28,439 bases of DNA from Porphyromonas sp. (GCA_003640335.1 RBKG01000236.1:1-28439), one strand, 5' to 3'. Positions 1 through 8,965 are shown, numbered from the stretch's first letter. Translations and numbers: made by a program. Notes: generated by a model from the letters alone, not told the origin.

Positions 1-54
1 CTGTATTGTTACTCTAACATCGGACAGAACCTATTGTATAATACGACAATGACC

Positions 55-807
55 TTATACATTAAATAGCTCATCGGGATAGGCTACATCTTCGAGAAAA
101 AGAGCATGCCCTGGCGCAGAAGAACCTGCTCCATTGCGGTCTTTTGCTTCAATAATACGCTTAAATCCATCGACTGTAAGTTTGCCTCTTCCCACTAAGA
201 ACAAAGTTCCGACAATAGCACGTACCATATTACGCAGGAAGCGGTCCGCTGTTATGGTAAAGACATAATCACCTTCTTCTGTTTTGGTCCATTCGGCAAA
301 AGAGACCTTGCAATTATTAGTCTTGACATCAGTATGGAGCTTACTAAAACTCGTAAAATCGCTATACTCCAGTAAAGTCTTAGCTGCACTATTCATAGCC
401 TCCACATCAAGAGCCTGATGCAACTTGCACTGAAGATGCCCCGTGTATGGGTCTTTCTGTTCCGTGGCATAGTAACGGTAAGTACGTGAAACAGCAGAGA
501 AGCGAGCGTGAGCCTCTTCTGAAACAGGAACAATTTTTTGAATACTGATATCAGGAGGTAATAACCTATTAAGTTTGTGTTTGAGTGTACCTATTTCAGA
601 TAATTCTAAATCTATATCAGCATGAGCCACCATCACACGAGCATGTACACCGGCATCAGTTCGCCCTGCCCCCACAATAGGACAAGGCGTTCTGAGGATA
701 GTCTCTAATGCTCGCTCTATCGTCTCCTGAACAGTCTCGGCATTAGGTTGAATCTGCCAACCGCTATAACGCAGACCATTGTATGACAAATAAATAAAAT
801 AGCGCAT
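55..807 (-). CDS. truA: tRNA pseudouridine(38-40) synthase TruA
   Basis: Converts uridines 38-40 of the tRNA anticodon stem to pseudouridine in the cytoplasm. The 250-residue protein has the usual TruA length. The catalytic motif GRTDAGVHA lies at residues 48-56, with the nucleophile Asp51. The N-terminal stretch SGWQIQPN and the late FLRNMVRAIVGTL segment near residue 195 are also family hallmarks. The ATG overlaps the stop codon of topA in a TAATG arrangement, so the gene is probably translated by coupling and is the distal gene of a topA-truA unit. No terminator can be seen in the 54 bases left before the window edge. The family assignment is firm; the exact sites modified are taken from the family. 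Confidence 0.97.
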   Translation of the reverse strand: MRYFIYLSYNGLRYSGWQIQPNAETVQETIERALETILRTPCPIVGAGRTDAGVHARVMVAHADIDLELSEIGTLKHKLNRLLPPDISIQKIVPVSEEAHARFSAVSRTYRYYATEQKDPYTGHLQCKLHQALDVEAMNSAAKTLLEYSDFTSFSKLHTDVKTNNCKVSFAEWTKTEEGDYVFTITADRFLRNMVRAIVGTLFLVGRGKLTVDGFKRIIEAKDRNGAGSSAPGHALFLEDVAYPDELFNV

Positions 808-3158
808 TAAGATTTAGCCTTTGCTTTAGTTCTTGAAGAAGTACGTTTTACTGTTTTCTTTTGAGGTGCTTCGTCTATGATTTTCTTAGCATCCTCATAA
901 GTTAAACTAGCAATATCTGTCCCCTTAGGGAGCTTATAGTTTGCATTCTGATACTTTATATATGGTCCAAAACGACCATCACGCACTTCTAGACCTTGCT
1001 CTTCAGTAAAGACTTTAAGCAGGCTTTTTTCTTCTGCTTCAGCTTTAGCCTGAATGAGTGCAATTGCTTCATCAAGATTTACATCAAGAGGGTCTCTATC
1101 CTTAGGAATGCTGACATAAGATTTGCCATAGCGCACATAAGGACCAAATTTACCAATACCGACACTCACAGCATCACCATTGTACTCTCCCAATGCTTTA
1201 GGCAACTTAAATAAGTCCAAAGCCTGCTCTAATGTTATGCTCTCTAATGTCTGCCCAACTTGTAGCGAAGCATAGCGAGGTTTCTCAACCTGCTCTGTCG
1301 TTCCAATCTGAACCATAGAGCCAAAACGCCCCATACTTGCGATGACGGGTAAGCCACTATCAGGGTCGATACCTAGCTCACGAGTTCCAACACGAGCTGA
1401 ACCTTTCTCAAACACTTGAGCCTTCTCTACATCTGGATGAAAGCCTTTGTAGAACTTAGCTATAATGTCTTGCCACTGGTGTCTACCGAGAGCAATATCA
1501 TCAAAGTCTTCTTCTACACTTGCAGTAAAGCCATAATTAACAATATCAGGGAAATGCTCTACAAGGAAATCATTAACAACCATACCCATATCAGTAGGAA
1601 TTAGTTTGCCCTTGTCTGAACCATACTTCTCAGCCTTTACACTTCTCTTTATCTTACCTGTTTCGGGAGTAAGCTTTAGTGTAATGACTTCTCTAGGGCT
1701 TCCCTCCTTATCGCCTCGCTCAACGTAACCACGCTCTTGTATCGTATTTATCGTAGGCGCATAAGTAGATGGTCGACCGATACCTAGCTCTTCCATCTTG
1801 CTCACCATACTTGCCTCCGTATAACGTGGAGGACGCTGGCTATAACGTTGGTCAGCTGTTACTGACTCTGGTGTGAGCACCTCTCCGACAGACATAGGAG
1901 GCAATAGTTTATTGCCATCTTGACTATCATCAGAGAGATACACTTCCAAGAAGCCTCTAAACTTGATAACCTCTCCATTTGCGACAAATGAATAGTCTGT
2001 ACCCGAGACCGGAATACTCACGGTTGTACGCTCAATATCAGCATCGCTCATTTGAGATGCCAAGGTTCTGCGACGGATAAGGTCATAGAGCTTTTTCTCT
2101 TGTGCTGAACCTGAAATCTCAGCGACATCTATGTATGTTGGACGTATAGCTTCGTGAGCTTCTTGCGCTCCCTTACTCTTCGTAGTAAATTGGCGTAACT
2201 TATGATACTTCTCTCCATACGTTCCGACGATTTCCTTTTTAAGTGTCGAAAGAGCCATCTGCGACAGATTAACAGAGTCTGTACGCATATAAGTGATATG
2301 CCCACTTTCATAAAGAGTTTGTGCTAGGCGCATAGTTTGACTAACCGAATAGCCTAGTTTATTGGCAGCATCCTGCTGTAAGGTAGATGTCGTAAAAGGT
2401 GCAGAAGGGCTACGACGTGCCATTTTCGTAGCAAGATTTCCTATCTGAAATCGTTGGCTACTGCAATATGCTAAGAAAGAATTAGCTTCCTCTTCTGTGT
2501 CAAAACGATGATTTAGCTCTGCTGCTAAGACGGAACCATTAGGGAGTAAAAAGTTAGCCTGAACTCTATACTGACTAGTAGGTTTATAGGCATTTATTTC
2601 TCGCTCACGCTCTACAATAAGTCTTACAGCAACGCTCTGTACACGCCCTGCAGACAAAGAAGGGCGAACACGCCTCCATAATACAGGCGACAGCTCATAA
2701 CCAACTAGTCGGTCTAACACTCTACGTGCCTGCTGAGCATCTACTAAGTCTTGGTTAATATCTCTCGGATTGTCTAGGGCATGCATGAAAGCCTCTGATG
2801 TAATTTCATGAAAGACAATACGACGTCTATTCTGAGGCTTTAGACCTAGTGTTTCGCTTAGATGCCAAGCAATAGCTTCCCCTTCACGGTCTTCATCGGA
2901 TGCGAGATAGACTAGTTCACTTTTCTTTGCCTCTGCCTTAAGTTCCCGAATAAGTTTTTTCTTATCCTCATTAACCTCATAAATAGGGCTAAAGTTATTC
3001 TCAATATCAACACCCAAAGGACGCTTCTTAAGGTCACGAACATGCCCTGCACTCGCCATCACTTTGAACCCACTAAGTTTCTTCTTATTAAGAAAGCCTT
3101 GTATGAGTTGCGCCTTTTTAGGGGACTCTACTATTACTAAATTCTGTTCCTTAGGCAT
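807..3158 (-). CDS. topA: DNA topoisomerase I (type IA)
   Basis: Relaxes negative supercoils by single-strand cleavage through a 5'-phosphotyrosine. The 783-residue protein opens with a Toprim domain (VIVESPKKAQ at 8-17; acidic triad Asp88, Asp90, Glu92 in SDEDREGE). The catalytic Tyr290 sits in GHITYMRTDS. From about residue 590 come several glycine-rich topoisomerase C-terminal repeats of the G(R/K)FGPY(I/V) type, and a Lys/Arg-rich tail. The four-cysteine zinc fingers of the E. coli enzyme are absent, as in many Bacteroidota. It is first gene of a topA-truA unit, preceded by a TAAATTTG -7 element and lying just downstream of the nagA terminator. Start ATG at 3156-3158. Confidence 0.97.
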   Translation of the reverse strand: MPKEQNLVIVESPKKAQLIQGFLNKKKLSGFKVMASAGHVRDLKKRPLGVDIENNFSPIYEVNEDKKKLIRELKAEAKKSELVYLASDEDREGEAIAWHLSETLGLKPQNRRRIVFHEITSEAFMHALDNPRDINQDLVDAQQARRVLDRLVGYELSPVLWRRVRPSLSAGRVQSVAVRLIVEREREINAYKPTSQYRVQANFLLPNGSVLAAELNHRFDTEEEANSFLAYCSSQRFQIGNLATKMARRSPSAPFTTSTLQQDAANKLGYSVSQTMRLAQTLYESGHITYMRTDSVNLSQMALSTLKKEIVGTYGEKYHKLRQFTTKSKGAQEAHEAIRPTYIDVAEISGSAQEKKLYDLIRRRTLASQMSDADIERTTVSIPVSGTDYSFVANGEVIKFRGFLEVYLSDDSQDGNKLLPPMSVGEVLTPESVTADQRYSQRPPRYTEASMVSKMEELGIGRPSTYAPTINTIQERGYVERGDKEGSPREVITLKLTPETGKIKRSVKAEKYGSDKGKLIPTDMGMVVNDFLVEHFPDIVNYGFTASVEEDFDDIALGRHQWQDIIAKFYKGFHPDVEKAQVFEKGSARVGTRELGIDPDSGLPVIASMGRFGSMVQIGTTEQVEKPRYASLQVGQTLESITLEQALDLFKLPKALGEYNGDAVSVGIGKFGPYVRYGKSYVSIPKDRDPLDVNLDEAIALIQAKAEAEEKSLLKVFTEEQGLEVRDGRFGPYIKYQNANYKLPKGTDIASLTYEDAKKIIDEAPQKKTVKRTSSRTKAKAKS

Positions 3159-3183
3159 ATTGCACTATTATTATTTATGTGGG

Positions 3184-3191
3184 CAAATTTA
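3184..3191 (-). promoter_or_regulatory. Candidate Bacteroidota -7 promoter element for topA-truA
   Basis: The minus strand reads TAAATTTG, matching the Bacteroidota primary-sigma -7 consensus TAnnTTTG, 25 bases before the topA start codon and just after the nagA terminator. No clear -33 TTTG lies at the expected spacing, so this is a one-box match in AT-rich DNA. Confidence 0.45.
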
Positions 3192-3213
3192 ATGAATAAA
3201 TAATAAATAAAAG

Positions 3214-3260
3214 CAGTCTCACAAAGAATAAAGCCATAAGCTCTATTCTTCGTGAGACTG
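3214..3260 (-). terminator. Rho-independent terminator after nagA
   Basis: Arms 3214-3230 and 3244-3260 pair over 17 positions around a 13-base loop. The single non-Watson-Crick position is a G.U wobble when read on the minus strand. The minus strand continues with GCTTTTATTTATTATTTATT, a T-rich tail. It lies about 50 bases past the nagA stop codon and closes the ftsE-to-nagA gene run. Confidence 0.8.
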
Positions 3261-3311
3261 AAACTGTGATATCTAAGTGAGCCTTTAGGCTCTATCAATC
3301 AAATACTAAAT

Positions 3312-4445
3312 CTACTTTTCAGGATAGAAACACAAAGACTTAGCATCTGTTACTTCATCAGTAAAGACAGAGAAGAATGCTGGATAACCAACAGTAAGCT
3401 GTCCGATTTGCTTATCTCTACCAACAGCCTTAGCTGGACGGTCTGTAGCCATAGCTACAGCTTCAGCTAAAGTGATATTAAGGTAAGACATCGCATTCTT
3501 AATAGCTTCAGGCATATCAATTGCTGAGCCAGCGAGCTTACCATCTCTATTATAGTAGAAGCCGTCAGGAGTAAGCTTAGCATGGAAGCCTTCAAAGTCT
3601 AGTTCATCCATTTCTCTACCTAGCACAGCTGCATCTGTAATCAAAATAAGACGTTCGCCCTTCGCACGATATGCGACACGAGCTTGAGCAGGATGACAGT
3701 GAGCACCATCTAAGATAATAGGACCATATACTCTATCATCATCAAGAGCAGCCCCTACTAGTCCTGGTTTACGAGGCTCAAAAGCACTCATCGCATTATA
3801 TAGGTGAGTTACTATGCGAATACCCTTATCAAAGGCATCCTTTGCACCATCGTAACAGATTTCACTATGTCCTGCAGATACTTGAATGCCACTAGCAATC
3901 AGTTTCTTAATTTGGGCATCAGTGAATTGCTCTGGAGCAACTGTGATAAGAGAGATAACCCCCTTACCCTTCTCAATAAGTTTATCAAGAAGCTCATCAT
4001 CAGGAATACGAATATATTCTAGAGTATGAGCACCTCTACGTACTGGGTTTAAGAATGGTCCCTCTAGATGCATTCCTAAGATATGAGGGTCTGTCTTCAT
4101 AGCTTCACGGACAGCCTCAATAGCTTCAAAGATTGTTTCAGGCAAAGCTGTAACAAGTGTAGGCTGATAATATGGTGTAGCATGCTTAAGGCAACCTTCA
4201 GTCATTTCGGCTAGGGTCTCTGCATCTGGTGTCTGCGAGAAGAACTTGCGGATACCTCCATTCAATTGAATATCAGTAAAACCTGGCGACAAATACTTTC
4301 CTCCTAGGTCTAATACTTCTGCGCCAGCTTGTGGCTCTGCATCACCGAGAGACACAATACGCCCGTTTTCTACACTAATAGTTGTTGGGCGAAGCTCTAC
4401 TCCCTGAGATAGGAGGCGAGCATTTTTGATAAAGACACGTTTCAT
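3312..4445 (-). CDS. nagA: N-acetylglucosamine-6-phosphate deacetylase
   Basis: Hydrolyses N-acetylglucosamine 6-phosphate to glucosamine 6-phosphate and acetate, for amino-sugar use or cell-wall recycling. At 377 residues it is full length. Metal and catalytic residues of this amidohydrolase family are present: Glu128 in MHLEGPFL, His193 in AGHS, His214 in THLYNAMS, substrate-side DGAHCHP at 246-252 and the catalytic Asp271 in LITDA. It lies 30 bases after the GltD-like gene and is followed by a terminator, so it is probably the last gene of that operon. nagB and transport genes are not in the window. Start ATG with an A-rich leader and no clear Shine-Dalgarno site. Confidence 0.95.
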   Translation of the reverse strand: MKRVFIKNARLLSQGVELRPTTISVENGRIVSLGDAEPQAGAEVLDLGGKYLSPGFTDIQLNGGIRKFFSQTPDAETLAEMTEGCLKHATPYYQPTLVTALPETIFEAIEAVREAMKTDPHILGMHLEGPFLNPVRRGAHTLEYIRIPDDELLDKLIEKGKGVISLITVAPEQFTDAQIKKLIASGIQVSAGHSEICYDGAKDAFDKGIRIVTHLYNAMSAFEPRKPGLVGAALDDDRVYGPIILDGAHCHPAQARVAYRAKGERLILITDAAVLGREMDELDFEGFHAKLTPDGFYYNRDGKLAGSAIDMPEAIKNAMSYLNITLAEAVAMATDRPAKAVGRDKQIGQLTVGYPAFFSVFTDEVTDAKSLCFYPEK

Positions 4446-4475
4446 TGTTCTAACTTTTATTTGATAGTATGTTAG

Positions 4476-5951
4476 TTATGCTGTAAATTTCTTATGTATT
4501 GCTCTTGCAGCAGCTCTGCCATCTCTCATTGCATGTACTACCGTAGCACCACCACGAGACGCATCACCACCAGCATAAAGCATAGGTATTGAGCTCTCTT
4601 GCTCCTCATTTACGACAACAACGCTACCCCATTTTAGTTCTAATCCATCGATAGACTGAGGTAATTCTTTACTTGGAGACACACCTACACAAACAATAAC
4701 CTGGTCAACATCTACAACCTTAGTATTACCCGAAGGAACAGGCTTACGTCTACCACTTTCATCAGGTTCAGTAAGCGTCATTTCCATAAGTTCCATCGCT
4801 CTAAGATGACCATATTCATCTGCAAGATAACGTTCCGGGTTATGTAGAGTCATAAATTCAATACCTTCATCTTCGGCATGTTCAACTTCATCTTTACATG
4901 CAGGCATTTCTTCCATTCCTCTTCTGTAGACAACCATTACTTGTTCTGCTCCAACTCTTCTTGCTACACGCGCTGCATCCATCGCAGTATTCCCTCCTCC
5001 TATGATAGCCACTTTCTTGGCTTTGAGTACTTGGATATTTTTCTCTGCTTCAGAAGCCTCACTTAGGTTAATTATATTGAGATACTTATTCCATGGCAAT
5101 ACTTCTGGCAAGTCCTCACCTTCTATGCGCATGAGATTGCTTTCCGTTGCTCCTGTTGCAAGGAAAATAACATCATAACCATCTTCCTTTAGAGACTCTA
5201 TACTCTTATCAGTTCCTATTTCTATGCCATATTTGAACTGAACACCATAAGCCTCAAGTCTTGAGATTTCGTCATCAATTACATCGGCTGGTAGACGAAA
5301 GCGAGGAATACCCAAACGCATCACACCACCAGGATGATTTATACGGTCAAAGACCGTCACCTCATAGCCCCATAAGGCTAAGTCATGAGCAGCTGCTAGC
5401 CCAGCAGGACCTGCTCCGATAATTGCGACTTTATAGCCATTAGCTGGACTAGGAATTTTAATACTATTAAGTTCTGAGCGATGTTCTCTTTCGTAGGTTG
5501 CTACATAACGTTCAAGTGCTCCGATATGGACAGCTCTCTTTTTCAAACTAACCTTATATATACATCCGCCTTCACACTGGTTCGCTTGGTCGCATACTCG
5601 TGAACAAATGGCCGATAGCGTACTACTTTCTCTAAGAATAGTCCAGGCTTCCGCTAAGTTACCTTGCTCTAGATTCTTAATAAAACTAGGAATATGAATA
5701 TGAGCAGGACAAGCGTCCACACAACCTGGAGTAGGACAATCCAAACAGCGTCTAGCCTCCGCAAGAGCTTCTTCTGGAGTATAAACGAGCTTGTCCTCCA
5801 CATAAAGAGCTGAGATATTTGGCTCTTGGTGTAGTTCTGATATATGTTGTGGATCCAAAGCAATACGCTCCTTGTTCGGCAAGGATTTTCTTAGCTCCGC
5901 TCGCCAAGGCTCAGTGCGTCTTTGCTTAATTAACTCCTGTAACGTAACCAT
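4476..5951 (-). CDS. gltD: GltD/NfnB-like NADPH-dependent flavoprotein (glutamate synthase small-subunit family)
   Basis: A 491-residue iron-sulfur flavoprotein. The N-terminal domain carries two cysteine sets, Cys69/72/77/81 (CLDCPTPGCVDAC) and Cys116/120/126/130, as in the Fe-S domain of glutamate synthase beta subunits. The FAD site IIGAGPAGLAAAHD starts near 177, the NADPH site AIIGGGNTAMDAARVA near 315, and a C-terminal FAD segment YAGGDASRGGATVVHAM closes the fold. In GltBD it passes electrons from NADPH to the large subunit; relatives act as sulfide dehydrogenase or NfnB subunits. No GltB, NfnA or SudB partner lies nearby, so the partner and reaction are not settled here. The neighbours are menA upstream (85-base gap) and nagA downstream (30 bases). 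Confidence 0.85.
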   Translation of the reverse strand: MVTLQELIKQRRTEPWRAELRKSLPNKERIALDPQHISELHQEPNISALYVEDKLVYTPEEALAEARRCLDCPTPGCVDACPAHIHIPSFIKNLEQGNLAEAWTILRESSTLSAICSRVCDQANQCEGGCIYKVSLKKRAVHIGALERYVATYEREHRSELNSIKIPSPANGYKVAIIGAGPAGLAAAHDLALWGYEVTVFDRINHPGGVMRLGIPRFRLPADVIDDEISRLEAYGVQFKYGIEIGTDKSIESLKEDGYDVIFLATGATESNLMRIEGEDLPEVLPWNKYLNIINLSEASEAEKNIQVLKAKKVAIIGGGNTAMDAARVARRVGAEQVMVVYRRGMEEMPACKDEVEHAEDEGIEFMTLHNPERYLADEYGHLRAMELMEMTLTEPDESGRRKPVPSGNTKVVDVDQVIVCVGVSPSKELPQSIDGLELKWGSVVVVNEEQESSIPMLYAGGDASRGGATVVHAMRDGRAAARAIHKKFTA

Positions 5952-6036
5952 TTAATATAATAAAATCTTAATCTTCTAAATTTTCTATTGTTAATTATGG
6001 ATATGCAAGTAAAATTACCACATTAGCACAATTAAC

Positions 6037-6918
6037 CTATCTCAAGAATATAAATAACACGATAAGAATAGCTAAAAAGAATACATTCCTAGCAGTTAAT
6101 CCTAGAGTCTTATTTAAGGATGTCCCTTCCAAGCTAGTTAAGCTCCTATAAGCATTGAGAACAAAGTAGCCATACGCTAAAATGAGCCACATAGACCAAC
6201 GAGAATAGACTGGGAAAAGAACAAGAATACTCAATAAAGCACAGCTTAGATAAAGCTTGGGAGCGAAATCTCTCCCCATTCGAACAATCAAAGTTTGCTT
6301 ACCAGCCTGAGCATCTTCTTTATAGTCTCTGTAGTTATTCACAACCAATATATTGACACTTGACAAACCGATTGACGTTGCCAAACAATATATGGTAGGA
6401 TTGTGCCACTCACCTGTTAGGATATAGTAACTAACAATTACTGGTATCCAACCAAAAAATATTAGGACTGATAGTTCTCCTAGAGCATGATGTGAAAGAG
6501 GATAAGGACCTCCAGAATATGCGAATATTCCAATTAGCACAAGAATACCGACAATAATCAAATACCATGAAGAGAGAGACAATAAAACTCCAGCAACAAA
6601 CAATAGAGCAACAATATTCAAATAGAGTGCTACTCTAACCTCCTTCTCTGAGAGTAATCCTTGACTCAAAGGTCGAAGAGGTCCCTTTCGTTCATCGGTA
6701 TCAACACCTTTATGAAAGTCTATTAAGTCATTAGCTATATTACTAGCAATCTGCGCCAAAACAGCGACACCCACTAGACATGCTACAATAGCCCAGGATG
6801 TGATTTTATCCTGAGCATAAGCGTACGCAACAGGGACAATGACCGAACTAAGACCAGAGAGTAATGTTTTCGGTCTTAGCAATCCCATATAAAGAGATAG
6901 TTTACTTTGCCCTGCCAT
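6037..6918 (-). CDS. menA: 1,4-dihydroxy-2-naphthoate polyprenyltransferase
   Basis: Joins a polyprenyl chain to 1,4-dihydroxy-2-naphthoate in the inner membrane, the prenylation step of menaquinone synthesis. The 293-residue protein is strongly hydrophobic, with about eight or nine membrane segments. It has the two UbiA-superfamily aspartate motifs: NDLIDFHKGVDTDE at 63-76 and NNYRDYKEDAQAGKQTL at 194-210. The GPLRPL segment after the first motif is typical of MenA rather than UbiA. It starts 16 bases after the aspartokinase stop and is probably cotranscribed with ftsE and lysC. Other men genes are not in this window. Menaquinone fits fumarate-linked anaerobic electron transport. Confidence 0.94.
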   Translation of the reverse strand: MAGQSKLSLYMGLLRPKTLLSGLSSVIVPVAYAYAQDKITSWAIVACLVGVAVLAQIASNIANDLIDFHKGVDTDERKGPLRPLSQGLLSEKEVRVALYLNIVALLFVAGVLLSLSSWYLIIVGILVLIGIFAYSGGPYPLSHHALGELSVLIFFGWIPVIVSYYILTGEWHNPTIYCLATSIGLSSVNILVVNNYRDYKEDAQAGKQTLIVRMGRDFAPKLYLSCALLSILVLFPVYSRWSMWLILAYGYFVLNAYRSLTSLEGTSLNKTLGLTARNVFFLAILIVLFIFLR

Positions 6919-6934
6919 AATAAAGGTTCTGCTA

Positions 6935-8263
6935 CTACTTTGAAACGAATAGATGACTACTCAATGCTTTAAGAGCCTGTCTCTTCTCACTAGCTTTGAT
7001 GAGTATGGTCATATTATAGCTACTTCCTCCATAAGCAACCATATAAACAGGGATATCAGCTAGTGCATCTAATATCTGCGCCTCAAAGCCAACATTCTCA
7101 GCTACTAGGTCTCCTACGACACAAACTGTAATCAGATCTCGCTCTACAGATAAAGCTCCAAGAGGATTAAGTTCATCTAACAAAGCATCTGTTAATCGAG
7201 AAGACTCTAAGGCAAAAGACACAGCTACTTCTGTAGAGCTAATCATATCTACAGCAACTCTATGATGTTCAAGAGCAGCAAAAATCTTACCCATGAAGCT
7301 ATAAGGCGTGAGCTGGTGATTACTTCTTATACGGACTTGTACAAGATCATCTTTCGCAGCTACTGCCTTTATCTTATTTCTATCTGTTGCTGTTGAGATT
7401 AAAGTTCCGGGAGCTTCAGGAGCAAGTGTATTCAATAAACGAACAGGTACACTTGATGCTGCTGCAGGCACTATACAAGTAGGATGTAAGATTTTAGCAC
7501 CAAAGTAGGCCAACTCCTGAGCTTCCTCAAAGCGTAAAGTTCGTACCGGTTCAGTTTGGTCTACGACACGAGGGTCATTGTTGTGCATTCCATCTATGTC
7601 TGTCCATATCTGAATCTCATCAGCCTTGAGAACAGACCCTACAATAGTGGCTGTATAGTCGCTTCCTCCTCTCTGTAGATTATCTACATCTCCAAAGGCG
7701 TTACGACAAATATATCCCTCAGTAATAAATAACTTAACATGCTCATCTTGCCTTGCGAGTAGTTTTGTTAAAGCTTCTCGCACATAGGGTAAATCCGGCT
7801 CAGCATTTTTATCCGTACGCATATACTCAAGCGCAGGGAGTCCAACAGCCTTAATTCCCCTATCAGCCAGGTGTCCTAACATCATAGCGGTGCTGAGAAG
7901 CTCGCCTCTCGCTAGAATTTTCTTTTCATCATAGAGAGTAAAGTTATCGCTATAACAGAGCTGTTCAAGGAAAAAGAAAGTTTCATTAACAACTGTCCAG
8001 CTACGGTCATAACTAGCCTTATTGGGATATAGAGCCTTAGTTTCAACTTCATACTTATGCTTAAGCTTAGTCAAGAGCGTTAAGGCTTCATGTCTATGCT
8101 TAAGAACTAATTGACGACTAATCTCTACAAGTGTATTTGTTGTCCCAGCCATCGCAGATAGGACAACAATTTTAGGCTCATCATTTGCAGTAATCAGGTC
8201 TGCAACGTGCCTAATTCGTTCAGATGAGGCTACTGATGTACCTCCAAACTTTAGGACTTTCAA
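6935..8263 (-). CDS. lysC: Aspartate kinase, monofunctional, TTG start
   Basis: Phosphorylates aspartate, the entry step to lysine, diaminopimelate, threonine and methionine. At 442 residues it is the LysC type without a fused homoserine dehydrogenase. It begins with the canonical MKVLKFGGTSVAS; RGGSDYTA is at 198-205, LHPT at 259-262, and the C-terminal third (about 300-442) should hold two ACT regulatory domains, implying amino-acid feedback. The start codon is TTG: the sequence has CAA at 8261-8263, the family N-terminus begins exactly there, and an in-frame stop lies four codons upstream. No Shine-Dalgarno site is visible; the ftsE stop is 9 bases before, so coupling is likely. Confidence 0.94.
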   Translation of the reverse strand: MKVLKFGGTSVASSERIRHVADLITANDEPKIVVLSAMAGTTNTLVEISRQLVLKHRHEALTLLTKLKHKYEVETKALYPNKASYDRSWTVVNETFFFLEQLCYSDNFTLYDEKKILARGELLSTAMMLGHLADRGIKAVGLPALEYMRTDKNAEPDLPYVREALTKLLARQDEHVKLFITEGYICRNAFGDVDNLQRGGSDYTATIVGSVLKADEIQIWTDIDGMHNNDPRVVDQTEPVRTLRFEEAQELAYFGAKILHPTCIVPAAASSVPVRLLNTLAPEAPGTLISTATDRNKIKAVAAKDDLVQVRIRSNHQLTPYSFMGKIFAALEHHRVAVDMISSTEVAVSFALESSRLTDALLDELNPLGALSVERDLITVCVVGDLVAENVGFEAQILDALADIPVYMVAYGGSSYNMTILIKASEKRQALKALSSHLFVSK

Positions 8264-8272
8264 CGTATCTAA

Positions 8273-8923
8273 TTATAATGAAATGATTCTTGATGGATAA
8301 GTTTCCAGCACAAGCGTGTTATGAGTCGCCATAACTACTGCTATATTATGCTTTCGAGTTAGCTCATGAAGTAGCTGAGCTATTGCCAGACCATTATCTG
8401 CATCCAAATTAGCTGTAGGCTCATCTGCTAAAATAAGTTTAGGATTACCTAGTATAGCACGAGCAATAGCCACACACTGCTGCTCTCCTCCAGAGAGTTC
8501 ACTAGGATACTTATACCCTTTATTCTGCAGTCCTACAAGAGCAAGTACTTCTTCGATACGTTCCCGTCTCTCTTTAGAAGACTTTTCTCCCCAAGCATTT
8601 AGGACAACATCTAGATTAGCATATACAGTCCTATCTTGTAGTAACTGAAAATCTTGGAACACAATACCCAAGTTGCGTCTAAGCTCTTGACGCTTACGTG
8701 TACTTATCTTAGATAGATTGTATCCTAAAACTGAGCAATCACCCTCTTGTATAGGAACTTCGGCATAAATACTCCTTAATAAGGTACTTTTTCCACTCCC
8801 CACAGGACCTACAAGGTAGACAAACTCTCCTTCACGAACCTCTAGGTTGAAATCAGAAAAGACTATATGTTCGTCTCGACAAATCATTGCTCGAGAGTAT
8901 GACAATACTACATCTTCATTCAT
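8273..8923 (-). CDS. ftsE: Cell division ATP-binding protein FtsE
   Basis: ABC ATPase that works with the membrane protein FtsX to control septal peptidoglycan hydrolases. With the chosen start it has 216 residues: Walker A GPVGSGKST at 39-47, Q-loop in FQDFQLL, signature LSGGEQQ at 143-149, Walker B LILADEP at 163-169, and switch His201 in MATHN. An upstream in-frame TTG at 8942-8944 would add seven residues but lies inside the -7 promoter element, so ATG 8921-8923, preceded by purine-rich AAAGAAAG, is chosen. ftsX is not adjacent; the next genes are lysC and menA. A LolD-type lipoprotein exporter ATPase is the main alternative, but length and N-terminus fit FtsE better. Confidence 0.85.
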   Translation of the reverse strand: MNEDVVLSYSRAMICRDEHIVFSDFNLEVREGEFVYLVGPVGSGKSTLLRSIYAEVPIQEGDCSVLGYNLSKISTRKRQELRRNLGIVFQDFQLLQDRTVYANLDVVLNAWGEKSSKERRERIEEVLALVGLQNKGYKYPSELSGGEQQCVAIARAILGNPKLILADEPTANLDADNGLAIAQLLHELTRKHNIAVVMATHNTLVLETYPSRIISL

Positions 8924-8941
8924 ATTTCTTTCTTTGGTTTT

Positions 8942-8949
8942 CAAAGGTA
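8942..8949 (-). promoter_or_regulatory. -7 promoter element for ftsE-lysC-menA
   Basis: The minus strand reads TACCTTTG, a full match to TAnnTTTG, 18 bases before the chosen ftsE ATG. The upstream in-frame TTG falls within it, which decides the start codon. No convincing -33 box is seen. Confidence 0.55.
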
Positions 8950-8965
8950 CTAAAAAATGTAGTAC
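8947..8965. promoter_or_regulatory. Small inverted repeat overlapping the ftsE promoter
   Basis: GTACTA and TAGTAC, 6-base perfect arms separated by 7 bases, overlap the upstream edge of the -7 element. The position would suit an operator, but arms this short are common in AT-rich DNA and no regulator is known for it. Confidence 0.25.

Noticed and set aside
1..54. A further gene downstream of truA
   Set aside because: The 54 bases contain no start codon leading to an open frame on the minus strand and no recognisable hairpin; too little sequence to judge.
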